DNA of 15,690 bases from assembly GCA_011042035.1 (NCBI GenBank), contig DQZA01000215.1, forward strand, positions 1 through 15,690, written 5' to 3'. The first letter of the stretch is position 1. The number at the start of each line of letters is the position of its first letter. Below the pieces are notes generated by a model. That model had not been told where the DNA came from. It ran no database searches and saw only the letters and a list, made by a program, of their open reading frames with translations. Shown here piece by piece: positions 1 through 6,997 of the stretch. A program made the translations under genes and the position numbers. This stretch comes from Desulfobacteraceae bacterium. Lineage in GTDB: Bacteria > Desulfobacterota > DSM-4660 > Desulfatiglandales > Desulfatiglandaceae.

Positions 1-229
1 AGGATCCTTTACAACAGGTTCAGGCCGTAAGGCATTAGGCGTAAGGTAAAGCAATTACCTTTACATGAGCAATTTTAAGCATGGGCGCGGCCCGAATCAA
101 GTCCTAGCATTTGAATGGTCTTTCTTTGATAGGTCTTTTCTGGTAAGAAAGGGTTAATTAAATGAGGGCCGTTGAGAGGGAAAATGATTTAACGGGTCCA
201 TAGGGGCTCGCGAACAAGGAGGAAGTACG
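1..229. other. Left-edge non-coding stretch upstream of the deacetylase gene
   Basis: I see no gene of useful length here. Short open tails at the left edge end within about 50 bases (stops at 28-30, 34-36 and 47-49 in the plus frames), so the end of an upstream gene cannot be confirmed or excluded. The stretch holds a degenerate heptamer repeat (22-49). It also holds an imperfect inverted repeat around GTAAGGTAA and TTACCTTTAC (42-63), and a weak CTTTCTT/AAGAAAG pairing near 120-150. No convincing sigma70 promoter was found: a TTGATA-like hexamer has no well-spaced -10 partner. The last bases contain the AGGAGG ribosome binding site of the next gene. Confidence 0.5.
22..49. repeat. Degenerate heptanucleotide tandem repeat, four units
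   Basis: Four successive 7-base units read AGGCCGT, AAGGCAT, TAGGCGT and AAGGTAA. They share the core A-G-G-C-x-x at constant 7-base spacing. Heptamer repeats of this kind occur between genes in many bacteria. No function is implied. The array may be longer than the four units visible, or could be chance similarity. Confidence 0.4.
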
Positions 230-1279
230 ATGAAAAAGACAGGCATTGTAAGGGATGGCCGGTACCTAAAGCATGACCCGGGGGCGTACCATCCTGAGAG
301 CCCCCGACGCCTTGATGTGCTCTACTCCATGATAGATCAAGAACTCAAGGGGAAATACGTCCAAGTAGATCCGATTCTCGCAGAAGAGGAGGCATTGCTT
401 TGGATACACGACAGGTCCTACATCAACATGGTAGCTTCTACTGCGGGCAAGGAATACACCCCCCTTGATCCGGATACATCAACCTCTCCTGGATCTTACG
501 AGGCAGCCTTGCTCGCTGCAGGGGGTCTGTGCAAGGCCGTTTCCATGGTAATGGAAGGGGAACTTGACAATGCCTTTGCAGTTGTAAGGCCTCCTGGCCA
601 TCATGCTGAAAGGGCCCGGGCCATGGGTTTTTGCCTGTTTAACAATGTGGCGATCGGTGCGAGGTATGCCCAAAAGAGCCTGGGGGCTAAAAAGGTACTA
701 ATAGCAGACTGGGATCTTCATCATGGAAATGGAACCCAGCACAGCTTTGAAGACGATTCCACGGTCCTATACTTTTCCACGCATCAGTATCCCTATTACC
801 CAGGTAGTGGATCGCTCCGAGAGGTAGGCACAGGAGAGGCGAAAGGTTACACGGTGAACGTCCCCTTGTCTGTTGGAAACGGTGATGTAGAATATGTGGG
901 AATATTTGAGAAGATATTGAAGCCCATTGCAAGGGAATACCGACCGGACCTGATCATGGTATCTGCAGGCTTCGATATTTACGCCAATGACCCATTGGGA
1001 GGAATGAATGTTACTGCGACGGGGTTTGCGGCCATGACCCGTTGCCTTCTGGATGTGGCTGAGGAGGTATGTAATGGCAGGGTAGTTGCCACCCTTGAAG
1101 GGGGATATAATATGCAGGGATTGAGGGAATGTGGAAAGGCAGTGCTCGAAGAAATGATGAACCTGAGGCAAACTGATCCCACTGAGGTCGTCCAAAAAGG
1201 AAACCAGAGCCGCCTCCTGGACGTTGTCGCTCAGGTGGTGAAGGTCCAGGGCGAGTATTGGAAAAATCTGGTCTCCTGA
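230..1279 (+). CDS. Histone deacetylase superfamily / acetoin-utilization-type deacetylase
   Basis: This 349-residue protein has the full arginase/deacetylase fold signature of zinc-dependent deacetylases. The family removes acetyl groups from protein lysines (for example AcuC acting on acetyl-CoA synthetase) or from acetylpolyamines. Visible motifs are RPPGHHAE with the catalytic His pair H124/H125, DWDLHHGNG with zinc ligands D162 and H164, SAGFD with the third ligand D249, and EGGYN with the transition-state Tyr293. The length is normal for bacterial members and no signal peptide is seen, so it should be cytoplasmic. The ATG at 230 is backed by AGGAGG 8 bases upstream. It is followed on the same strand by a GNAT acetyltransferase. 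That suggests an opposing acetylation/deacetylation pair like AcuA/AcuC, but the substrate cannot be read from the sequence. Confidence 0.92.
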   Translation: MKKTGIVRDGRYLKHDPGAYHPESPRRLDVLYSMIDQELKGKYVQVDPILAEEEALLWIHDRSYINMVASTAGKEYTPLDPDTSTSPGSYEAALLAAGGLCKAVSMVMEGELDNAFAVVRPPGHHAERARAMGFCLFNNVAIGARYAQKSLGAKKVLIADWDLHHGNGTQHSFEDDSTVLYFSTHQYPYYPGSGSLREVGTGEAKGYTVNVPLSVGNGDVEYVGIFEKILKPIAREYRPDLIMVSAGFDIYANDPLGGMNVTATGFAAMTRCLLDVAEEVCNGRVVATLEGGYNMQGLRECGKAVLEEMMNLRQTDPTEVVQKGNQSRLLDVVAQVVKVQGEYWKNLVS

Positions 1280-1311
1280 GAACCGGGGCACGGGAAGGAC
1301 GGTCAGTGATA

Positions 1312-1342
1312 AGCAATTAAAGGCAGTTCTTACGCAATTGCT
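1312..1342. repeat. Inverted repeat before the GNAT gene
   Basis: AGCAATT (1312-1318) and AATTGCT (1336-1342) form a perfect 7-bp inverted repeat around a 17-base spacer. It lies in the short gap after the deacetylase stop and just before the putative GNAT start. There is no T-tract after it, so it is not a clear terminator. It could be a binding site or an mRNA hairpin near the ribosome binding region. Confidence 0.3.
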
Positions 1343-1357
1343 AGTTTGGGTATAAAG

Positions 1358-2008
1358 ATGGGAAACAGGGGAAGGTTTGGCAAGTACGGAGAGGTCAAAA
1401 GGCTGAAGCGCCTGAGAGAAGCTAAGGCCCTCAATTTGAGGGACACCTTTCCCAGGTTTGCAGGAGGCTCCTGGCCCGCAGGCAATGTTCCTGCACCCAG
1501 GAAGTTACTTGCCCACTGTCTTGTGATCAGATCGGCAACAAAGGCTGATGCAGAATTTCTGGCCCAATTATCGGATAGGGTTTTCAAGCAATACGGGGCT
1601 TACCACAGGATCATTCCGGAATGGCTTGAGACTGACATGGTATGGACCCTGGTCGCCCTTTACAAAGCGGTTCGTGTCGGATTTGCGATGCTGGGCCCTG
1701 CCCGTCTCTCTGACAAGGGATCATATACGGCCGAGTTGTTGGCCATTGCAGTGGACCCACCATGGCAAGGCCGCGGCGCAGGAACCGTGCTTTTAAGAAA
1801 GATCCTTGAACTTGCGGGAAAAATAGGCCTTGGAGAAGTCTGGCTCCATACAGCAAAGCAAAACGCACGAGCGCGCAGGGTATTCGAAAAGTTCGGTTTT
1901 GTGATAATAGAGGAAAAGCCGGATTTTTATACCGGCGGCCAGGATGCAGTGGCCATGGTTAAACGTTTTAAGGGCTCCTGGATTGGACAAGCGGGGGAAA
2001 GGCCATAA
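1358..2008 (+). CDS. GNAT family N-acetyltransferase
   Basis: From the ATG at 1358 this is a 216-residue protein. The first 55 or so residues are basic (MGNRGRFGKYGEVKRLKRLR) and resemble no known catalytic domain. A GNAT domain follows from about residue 56 (VIRSATKADAEF). It has the acetyl-CoA-binding loop QGRGAG at 137-142 after the strand AELLAIAVDP, and the NARARRVFEKFGF segment typical of the fold's last helix. GNAT enzymes transfer acetyl from acetyl-CoA to amines, often protein lysines or N-termini. The start is uncertain: a TTG at 1346 is in frame, a GTG just before the GNAT domain is possible, and none has a strong ribosome binding site. It probably shares a transcript with the preceding deacetylase. 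It ends 9 bases from the end of the convergent redox operon. Confidence 0.8.
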   Translation: MGNRGRFGKYGEVKRLKRLREAKALNLRDTFPRFAGGSWPAGNVPAPRKLLAHCLVIRSATKADAEFLAQLSDRVFKQYGAYHRIIPEWLETDMVWTLVALYKAVRVGFAMLGPARLSDKGSYTAELLAIAVDPPWQGRGAGTVLLRKILELAGKIGLGEVWLHTAKQNARARRVFEKFGFVIIEEKPDFYTGGQDAVAMVKRFKGSWIGQAGERP

Positions 2009-2018
2009 GCCTCACCCC
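1994..2018. terminator. Possible bidirectional hairpin between convergent genes
   Basis: GGGG (1994-1997) and AGGC (2000-2003) can pair with GCCT (2009-2012) and CCCC (2015-2018). This leaves a two-by-two internal loop and the loop CATAA. The hairpin overlaps the stop codon of the acetyltransferase and the end of the convergent operon, which is where a shared terminator would sit. No T-tract follows in either direction, so intrinsic termination would be weak. Confidence 0.3.
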
Positions 2019-2836
2019 TATGCAGAGACCACCTCCTGGTTCAATTTTTTACTGAGATTCGATATGTCAGAGGATAATTTCGGCTTTGTCAGCACCACGA
2101 TCATATCGAATTCTTGCTGTTTCTCTCCATCGGTCCCTGTGTAAGTGAGGAGAAGTCCTAGGCCGTCTGTCTCTTGCTTTACGCTAAGGGGCTTCCCGTT
2201 TACTAGCTCCAGGCCTTTTACCTTTTTGGCCTCAGGAAGGTAGTCCTTTTCAAAGGTATCGGAAAAGGGTGACACGAGCGTCACCTCCAGCTCCTCTGTC
2301 TTATGCAATGCCAGGATGGATTCGTTTACGCCCAGTATCAGGGAGGGCAAAAGGTGATTTTCATCTTCTTCTGGATGCCCCTGAATTATTGCTAGCCTTG
2401 AGGGGATCTGGCCGTTGAGCGGCGACATAACCAAGCCGTCAGTTGGACCCGTTGGGGAGAGCATCCTTTCAAACTGCAGGTCAGTAATAACATGCGGATA
2501 GATTCCATAACCTAGGGCTTTGTCAAGCCTTTCGAAAGTATTGTCCTGAGCCGGTGTGATTATGACCTCGTCAAATTCAAGATCAAGGGTCTCATCGGGC
2601 ATACTAAAATCAATTGCCTCGGGCTTACACTCCGCCCAGCAAAGGGCACACCCCAGGCATCTTCTGCAACCAAGACACCTCTTGGCCTCGTTTACGGCCA
2701 TTTCTTCAGGGAAACCAGTCTCTACCTCAACAAAGTTGCCCTTGCGTTCCTCGACCGATATCTCGGGCATTACTGCCCGCTGTGAAGGCACATCATCAAA
2801 TGGTATGATATAGCGTCCGTGTTTCTCGTAAATCAT
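2018..2836 (-). CDS. HdrA-like iron-sulfur protein (distal part of an HdrA/GltD unit)
   Basis: This 272-residue protein is the last gene of the operon. Residues 1-52 resemble the tail usually found at the C-terminus of GltD-type oxidoreductases (PEISVEERKGNFVEVE, then EAKRCLGC). Six cysteines follow: C54, C57, C60, C63, C66 and C70, giving at least one [4Fe-4S] ferredoxin motif. Residues 85-270 align by eye with the middle of HdrA, including FERMLSPTGPTDG beside FERLLSASGPTDG of the HdrA in this operon. However, the HdrA cysteine motif CVGSR...CC is gone. The ATG directly abuts the TAA of the gene before it (TAAATG), so the two are translationally coupled and look like a split polypeptide. 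Its likely role is an electron-relay or structural subunit. It would not bind the HdrA-specific cluster. Confidence 0.75.
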   Translation of the reverse strand: MIYEKHGRYIIPFDDVPSQRAVMPEISVEERKGNFVEVETGFPEEMAVNEAKRCLGCRRCLGCALCWAECKPEAIDFSMPDETLDLEFDEVIITPAQDNTFERLDKALGYGIYPHVITDLQFERMLSPTGPTDGLVMSPLNGQIPSRLAIIQGHPEEDENHLLPSLILGVNESILALHKTEELEVTLVSPFSDTFEKDYLPEAKKVKGLELVNGKPLSVKQETDGLGLLLTYTGTDGEKQQEFDMIVVLTKPKLSSDISNLSKKLNQEVVSA

Positions 2837-4504
2837 TTACTTGCTCCTCAGATATTCATGAATACCAAGTGCTGCGCGCTTTCCCCCTGCGATTGCCCTT
2901 ATGGCGATATTCGGGCCCGATACCACGTCGCCTCCTGCAAACACACCGGGTATATTTGTGGCCCCCGTCTCCTCATCAATATCAAAAGTATTCCAACGGG
3001 TTAACTTGAAATCGTGCTCTTCTGGCAAGAAGGACAAATCTGTTCCCTGGCTGATGGCAGGAACAATGGTTTCAGCCTCGATGACATATTCAGAGCCTTC
3101 AATGGGTACTGGCCTCCTTCGACCAGATGCGTCGGGCTCTCCAAGTTCCATCTTTATACACTTCATACCCACCACCTTGCCGTTTTCTCCAAGAATTTCC
3201 ACTGGAGCAGCAAGAAATTGGAGCTTCACTCCCTCGTGCTCCGCAGCATCCACCTCCCACGGGTTGGCGGGCATTTCCTTTCGTGTTCTTCTGTATAATA
3301 TGTAAACCTCGTCGTAGCCCATTCGCCAACCGACCCTGGCGGAATCAATAGCCGCATTTCCCCCGCCAATTACTATGAGCTTACCTTTGCCCTCCTTGCG
3401 GATTCCAAGGGCCTGTTCCCTCAGGAACGTAACGCAGTCGATGATGCCTTCGTACTCGTCCTCGCCTGGCACTCTCAACTTGAGTCCACGATGGCAACCG
3501 GCCCCGATAAAGATGGCATCATACTGGTTTCTAAGTTCCTCGAAAGAGATATCCTTGCCAATGCGCACATTGTACTGGATTTCTACGCCCATCTTTGCAA
3601 TCAAATCCACTTCTCTTTGCAGAATTTTCTTGGGGAGGCGATATTCAGGAATCCCAACCCATAGATAGCCACCAGGCACAGGTAAGGCCTCAAAGACCTT
3701 TATGTTCTCGTATCCCATTTTGGCCAGATCATGGGCACAGGTCAGTCCGCTGGGACCAGCACCAATAATGGCGATCTTTTCCGGATACTTCTTTTCCGCT
3801 GTTTCGTAAGTGGGCTCAATGCCCGCTTCAATCTCTACATCTGCCACGAATCTTTTGAGGAAACAGATGCTTATGGGTTCATCCAGGTACTGCCTGTTAC
3901 AAGCGGTCTCGCAAGGGTGTGGACATACCCTGCCGATACTTGCGGGAAAAGGCAAGCGCTCACGGATACGAGCCAAGGATTCAGCATACTTGCCATCTGC
4001 GATCAGGCCCACATAGCCACGTATATCCAAATTCACGGGACAGGTTCTTTGGCATACGGGCATGTCCTCTTTGAAGATATTGTATTCGGCGTTGATAGGA
4101 TTGAAATAGTCCACGGCAGTGCGGAAGCCCAGTCCCTCGTTAAAATCATCGAACATGTTTACTGGGCACACCCGAATGCACGCCTTACAGTCATTACACT
4201 TGGTATTGTCAACCCTCAGGCTGTGCTTGATTACCCTGGCCTTGATTTTCCCGTTTTCTTTAGTAACTCTCTTGACTTCACTGTATGGAAATATGGTTAT
4301 GTTCTTGTGATCCCTAACCTTTTCGAGGTCAGGGCTATCAAAGGCCTGCTCAGCGTTGATAAGCCTGTTCCTGGGTATTCTTTCGGCACCTAGGGAGGGG
4401 AATTTTTCTACCAGCGTAACCTGCTCCCCAGCCTCTGCCCTCTCAAGGGCGAGCCTTACCCCAGCAGGCCCAGCTCCTACCACTAGAGTTTTTTTGTTTT
4501 CCAC
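2837..4504 (-). CDS. HdrA N-domain fused to GltD/NfnB-type NAD(P)H oxidoreductase
   Basis: This is a 555-residue flavoprotein. Residues 5-35 form a first FAD fold (LVVGAGPAGVRLAL), followed by a ferredoxin motif at C103, C106, C109 and C113 and the HdrA-like NEGLGFRTA. Where HdrA has its Cys/Sec loop, this protein has none. From about residue 148 a GltD / dihydropyrimidine-dehydrogenase unit begins. It has Fe-S ligands at CQRTC and CPHPCETAC (151-202), a second FAD site IAIIGAGPSG (245-254), an NAD(P) site VIGGGNAAIDSARVG and YRRTRKEMPA, and a final FAD motif GVFAGGD. The paired arginines after the NAD(P) strand suggest NADPH, but this is not certain. I chose the GTG at 4504 because GAGGTG lies 7 bases upstream and it follows the previous stop by 4 bases. 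Its likely job is NAD(P)H electron entry or exit for the complex. Confidence 0.85.
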   Translation of the reverse strand: MENKKTLVVGAGPAGVRLALERAEAGEQVTLVEKFPSLGAERIPRNRLINAEQAFDSPDLEKVRDHKNITIFPYSEVKRVTKENGKIKARVIKHSLRVDNTKCNDCKACIRVCPVNMFDDFNEGLGFRTAVDYFNPINAEYNIFKEDMPVCQRTCPVNLDIRGYVGLIADGKYAESLARIRERLPFPASIGRVCPHPCETACNRQYLDEPISICFLKRFVADVEIEAGIEPTYETAEKKYPEKIAIIGAGPSGLTCAHDLAKMGYENIKVFEALPVPGGYLWVGIPEYRLPKKILQREVDLIAKMGVEIQYNVRIGKDISFEELRNQYDAIFIGAGCHRGLKLRVPGEDEYEGIIDCVTFLREQALGIRKEGKGKLIVIGGGNAAIDSARVGWRMGYDEVYILYRRTRKEMPANPWEVDAAEHEGVKLQFLAAPVEILGENGKVVGMKCIKMELGEPDASGRRRPVPIEGSEYVIEAETIVPAISQGTDLSFLPEEHDFKLTRWNTFDIDEETGATNIPGVFAGGDVVSGPNIAIRAIAGGKRAALGIHEYLRSK

Positions 4505-4508
4505 CAGA

Positions 4509-5291
4509 TCACACCTCTTGTGACGCAAGTTGATAAATTGGGTTACGTTCTATTATCTGGCCCATTTCCACAAAGCCCTTTCTTTTAAGGGCCCTTATAT
4601 ACCTAAATACCCTTTCGGAGGGTATTTCCAATTCTTGGGAGAGTTGCTCTACGGATTTCGCACCCTTGTTGAGGCTATGGAGGATCGCCTGGGTCTCGGT
4701 TTCTTCCACTATAATCATATCAATAGCCCGGCGAAACTCGTGCTCGGTAAAGATCTCGCCATACATGTTTCCCGATTCCATAAAAGGCGTCCTCTTGCCA
4801 ATTACCCATCTCATTTTCTCTCCGCCCAGTACGGCCTCAGCTATCTGGAGTTTTTCAAATATCTCTGGTTTTCCGAGCTGATCGCCACCCTCGCCGATAG
4901 GCCCGATTTCTCGGATCTGTTGGTCAAATTCGTTAACCAGTTCAGCGAATCTTGCTCCTTCACCCGAAGAACACTGTTGGAAAGAAAGCCGCTTGCCATT
5001 TACTCCGATATGCTCCAGAAGCCTTCGGGTCATGTCCATTTTGGCCTTGGCCTGCACGTTTCCGCTTATGTAATGGCAGTCGCCGAAATAGCACCCTACA
5101 ATGAGGAAGCCGTCGAGGCCCCTTTTCAACGCCCTTGCAACCCACACCGGATCTATCCGGCCCGTGCACATTATGCGGACAATCTTTACCTCAGGTGTAT
5201 ATTGCAGTCTGGAAACTCCAGCCAGGTCAGCGGCAGAGTATCCTCACCATGTACAACAAAAGGTCAGTATTTTTGGTACAAACTCGCTCAA
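4509..5291 (-). CDS. Selenocysteine-containing MvhD-like protein with C-terminal winged helix
   Basis: Reading through the UGA at 5244-5246 gives a 260-residue protein. Residues 1-130 are an MvhD/FrhD-type subunit, which in known complexes carries a [2Fe-2S] cluster and bridges an electron donor to HdrA. Family features are YSAADLAGVSRLQY, IMCTGR (C42), GCYFGDCHY (C67, C72) and EGARFAELVNEF. The Sec is residue 16 in the motif C13-T-W-U16, where the paralogue in this operon reads CNWC. Residues about 195-258 look like a winged helix-turn-helix (SVEQLSQELEIPSERVFRYI), absent from ordinary 140-residue MvhD. The TTG start at 5291 is chosen because AGGAGG sits 7 bases upstream and it gives the normal family N-terminus. 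Starting at the ATG after the UGA would delete the first 40 conserved residues. Confidence 0.88.
5209..5246 (-). promoter_or_regulatory. UGA-Sec codon and SECIS-like hairpin of MvhD-winged-helix gene
   Basis: The UGA at 5244-5246 is followed after 22 nt by CTGGA, loop GTT, TCCAG (5209-5221), a 5-bp hairpin whose loop begins 27 nt after the UGA. Bacterial SECIS elements are hairpins within the reading frame just after the UGA, with a small loop usually containing G and U. This one is short and the least stable of the four in the operon. Confidence 0.6.
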
Positions 5292-5304
5292 TGGAAGACC
5301 TCCT
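5289..5304 (-). promoter_or_regulatory. Ribosome binding site deciding a TTG start
   Basis: AGGAGG (minus strand, 5299-5304), then 7 bases, then TTG (5289-5291). No ATG or GTG lies nearby in the same frame. The TTG also gives the exact N-terminus expected for MvhD proteins. Confidence 0.7.
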
Positions 5305-5308
5305 CACT

Positions 5309-6997
5309 TCATCCGCCCAGAAAGGCTTCAATCTGGGCTGTTACTTGATCATCCGTGTAAGAATTGATGGTCAGTGCATGCTGATAACATGTAGCAGCGC
5401 ATACCCCACATCCCTTGCAGGCAACATCAATAACATGGACCTTTCTCCCCTTTTCAGTTTCTCTGATTTCCAGTGCGCCATAGGGGCAAAGGGCCGCGCA
5501 GAGGCCACAGCCCCGACATGCGTCCTCGTTGGCCAATACGGAGATAATCGGCTCCACCACAACAGACCCCTTGCTCAAGGGTATGGAGGCCCTGGATGCA
5601 GCGCCGAGGGCCTGGGCAACCACCTCCCGCACATTGGCAGGGTACCTGGCACTTCCGCAAAGGAATATTCCATCTGTGGCAAAATCCAAAGGTCTGAGCT
5701 TTACGTGTGCCTCAAGGTAAAACCCGTTTTCATCAATGGACACTCTGAGAAGCTGCGACAAATCGTGAGTATCTTCTCGGGCCACCAGGGGCGTTGCCAG
5801 TACCACCAGGTCCGCAGGAAGTTCAAGCTCTTCACCCAGCAGCGGGTGATAGACCTGCACCTTCTCTTCTTCCACCTTTGGTGGGTTCTCTGGTGAGTAA
5901 TTGATATACCGGACCCCGCGGGCCTTCGAGGTCCGGAGCATTTCCTCGTTTTCCACGCCGTACATCTGCATGTCTCGGTACAGTATGCTTACTCGGGCCT
6001 CCGGGTTCTGATCCCTAATAAGGATGGCATTTTTCACCGCTACCTGGCAACATATGCGGGAGCAATAAGGCCTGTCCTCATTTCTTGACCCCACACACTG
6101 GATCATAACGACGTTCTTGATAGAAGGATCAAGGCCCTTCTTCATCATTTCTTCGAGCTCAAGCTGGGTGATTACGTGCTTGCCATCGTAGCCATACAGT
6201 CCTTTTGGGGTAAATACGCTTGCTCCGGTTGCAACCAGAATCACACCTATGTCAATATTTTTGGTTCCAGTGCCCGTTTTCACGTCCACCTTGTACTTGC
6301 CTATGAATCCCTTGACAGCGGCCAGCTCAGAGTTGGTAAATACCGTTATTTTGGGATGCTCATCAATGGCCTTTATTTTTTGGGACACCAGTTCGTCGGC
6401 ATTTATCATAGAAGGGCCAAGCTTGTTGATATTGTTCATCATGCCACCAAGCCTGTCCTGCTTTTCCACAATGACAACCTCGTAGCCACGGTCAGCAAGT
6501 GCCAGCGCCGCAGTCATGCCAGCGATGCCACCTCCTAGCACAAGAGCCCTGGTGGTTACCTCTGACATTATGGGTTCCTGGGGTTGCAGTAAGGCCGCCT
6601 TTGCGACCCCCATACGGATAAGGTCCTTGGCCTTTTCTGTGGCATCCTCCTTTTCCTGCATATGGACCCAGGAACACTGGTCGCGGATGTTTACCATCTC
6701 GAACAGATAAGGATTCAGGCCGACCTCGGCACACGAATTCCTGAATAGCGGTTCATGGGTCCTTGGTGTGCACGATGCCACCACAACGCGGTTCAGATTC
6801 TGTTCAACTATGCCTTTCTTAATCTCGTTTATTCCGCCCTCTGAACAGGTATATAGATTGCGCTGTACAAAAACGACATGAGGCAGGGCCTTTGTGAATT
6901 CCTCCAGTGCCTCCATGTCTAGATACCCAGCGATATTTGAGCCACAATGGCAAATAAATACACCTATTCTGAGTTCTTCATCCTTTTTCTCAGGCAA
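5309..6997 (-). CDS. HdrA-like flavoprotein, second-half type (FAD and two [4Fe-4S] clusters)
   Basis: This 562-residue protein matches the C-terminal half of the fused HdrA in this operon. Residues 10-112 are the HdrA N-terminal domain (GVFICHCGSNI, SCTPRTHEP, RDQCSWVH). Residues 150-183 hold the FAD site LVLGGGIAGM. CVGSR with YCSRICC follows, then FATDGIFLCG. The C-terminus has a two-cluster ferredoxin, with CRGCGLCAALCP and CKGCGVCAATC. The loop that carries Cys or Sec in the partner HdrA has no cysteine here. The TTG start at 6997 has AAGGAG 7 bases upstream and overlaps the end of the preceding HdrA gene by 8 bases, so the two are almost surely translated together. HdrA proteins are the flavin-bifurcating or electron-splitting subunits of heterodisulfide reductase complexes. 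A bifurcating role here is inferred. Confidence 0.88.
   Translation of the reverse strand: MPEKKDEELRIGVFICHCGSNIAGYLDMEALEEFTKALPHVVFVQRNLYTCSEGGINEIKKGIVEQNLNRVVVASCTPRTHEPLFRNSCAEVGLNPYLFEMVNIRDQCSWVHMQEKEDATEKAKDLIRMGVAKAALLQPQEPIMSEVTTRALVLGGGIAGMTAALALADRGYEVVIVEKQDRLGGMMNNINKLGPSMINADELVSQKIKAIDEHPKITVFTNSELAAVKGFIGKYKVDVKTGTGTKNIDIGVILVATGASVFTPKGLYGYDGKHVITQLELEEMMKKGLDPSIKNVVMIQCVGSRNEDRPYCSRICCQVAVKNAILIRDQNPEARVSILYRDMQMYGVENEEMLRTSKARGVRYINYSPENPPKVEEEKVQVYHPLLGEELELPADLVVLATPLVAREDTHDLSQLLRVSIDENGFYLEAHVKLRPLDFATDGIFLCGSARYPANVREVVAQALGAASRASIPLSKGSVVVEPIISVLANEDACRGCGLCAALCPYGALEIRETEKGRKVHVIDVACKGCGVCAATCYQHALTINSYTDDQVTAQIEAFLGG

Noticed and set aside
1..49. C-terminal end of an upstream gene at the left edge
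   Set aside because: All three plus frames close within about 50 bases and the tails are too short to recognise.
4530..5348. Plus-strand open frame of 272 residues opposite the winged-helix MvhD gene
   Set aside because: It is a shadow: the minus strand carries a clear family protein, and the plus-strand translation shows no recognisable domain or ribosome binding site.
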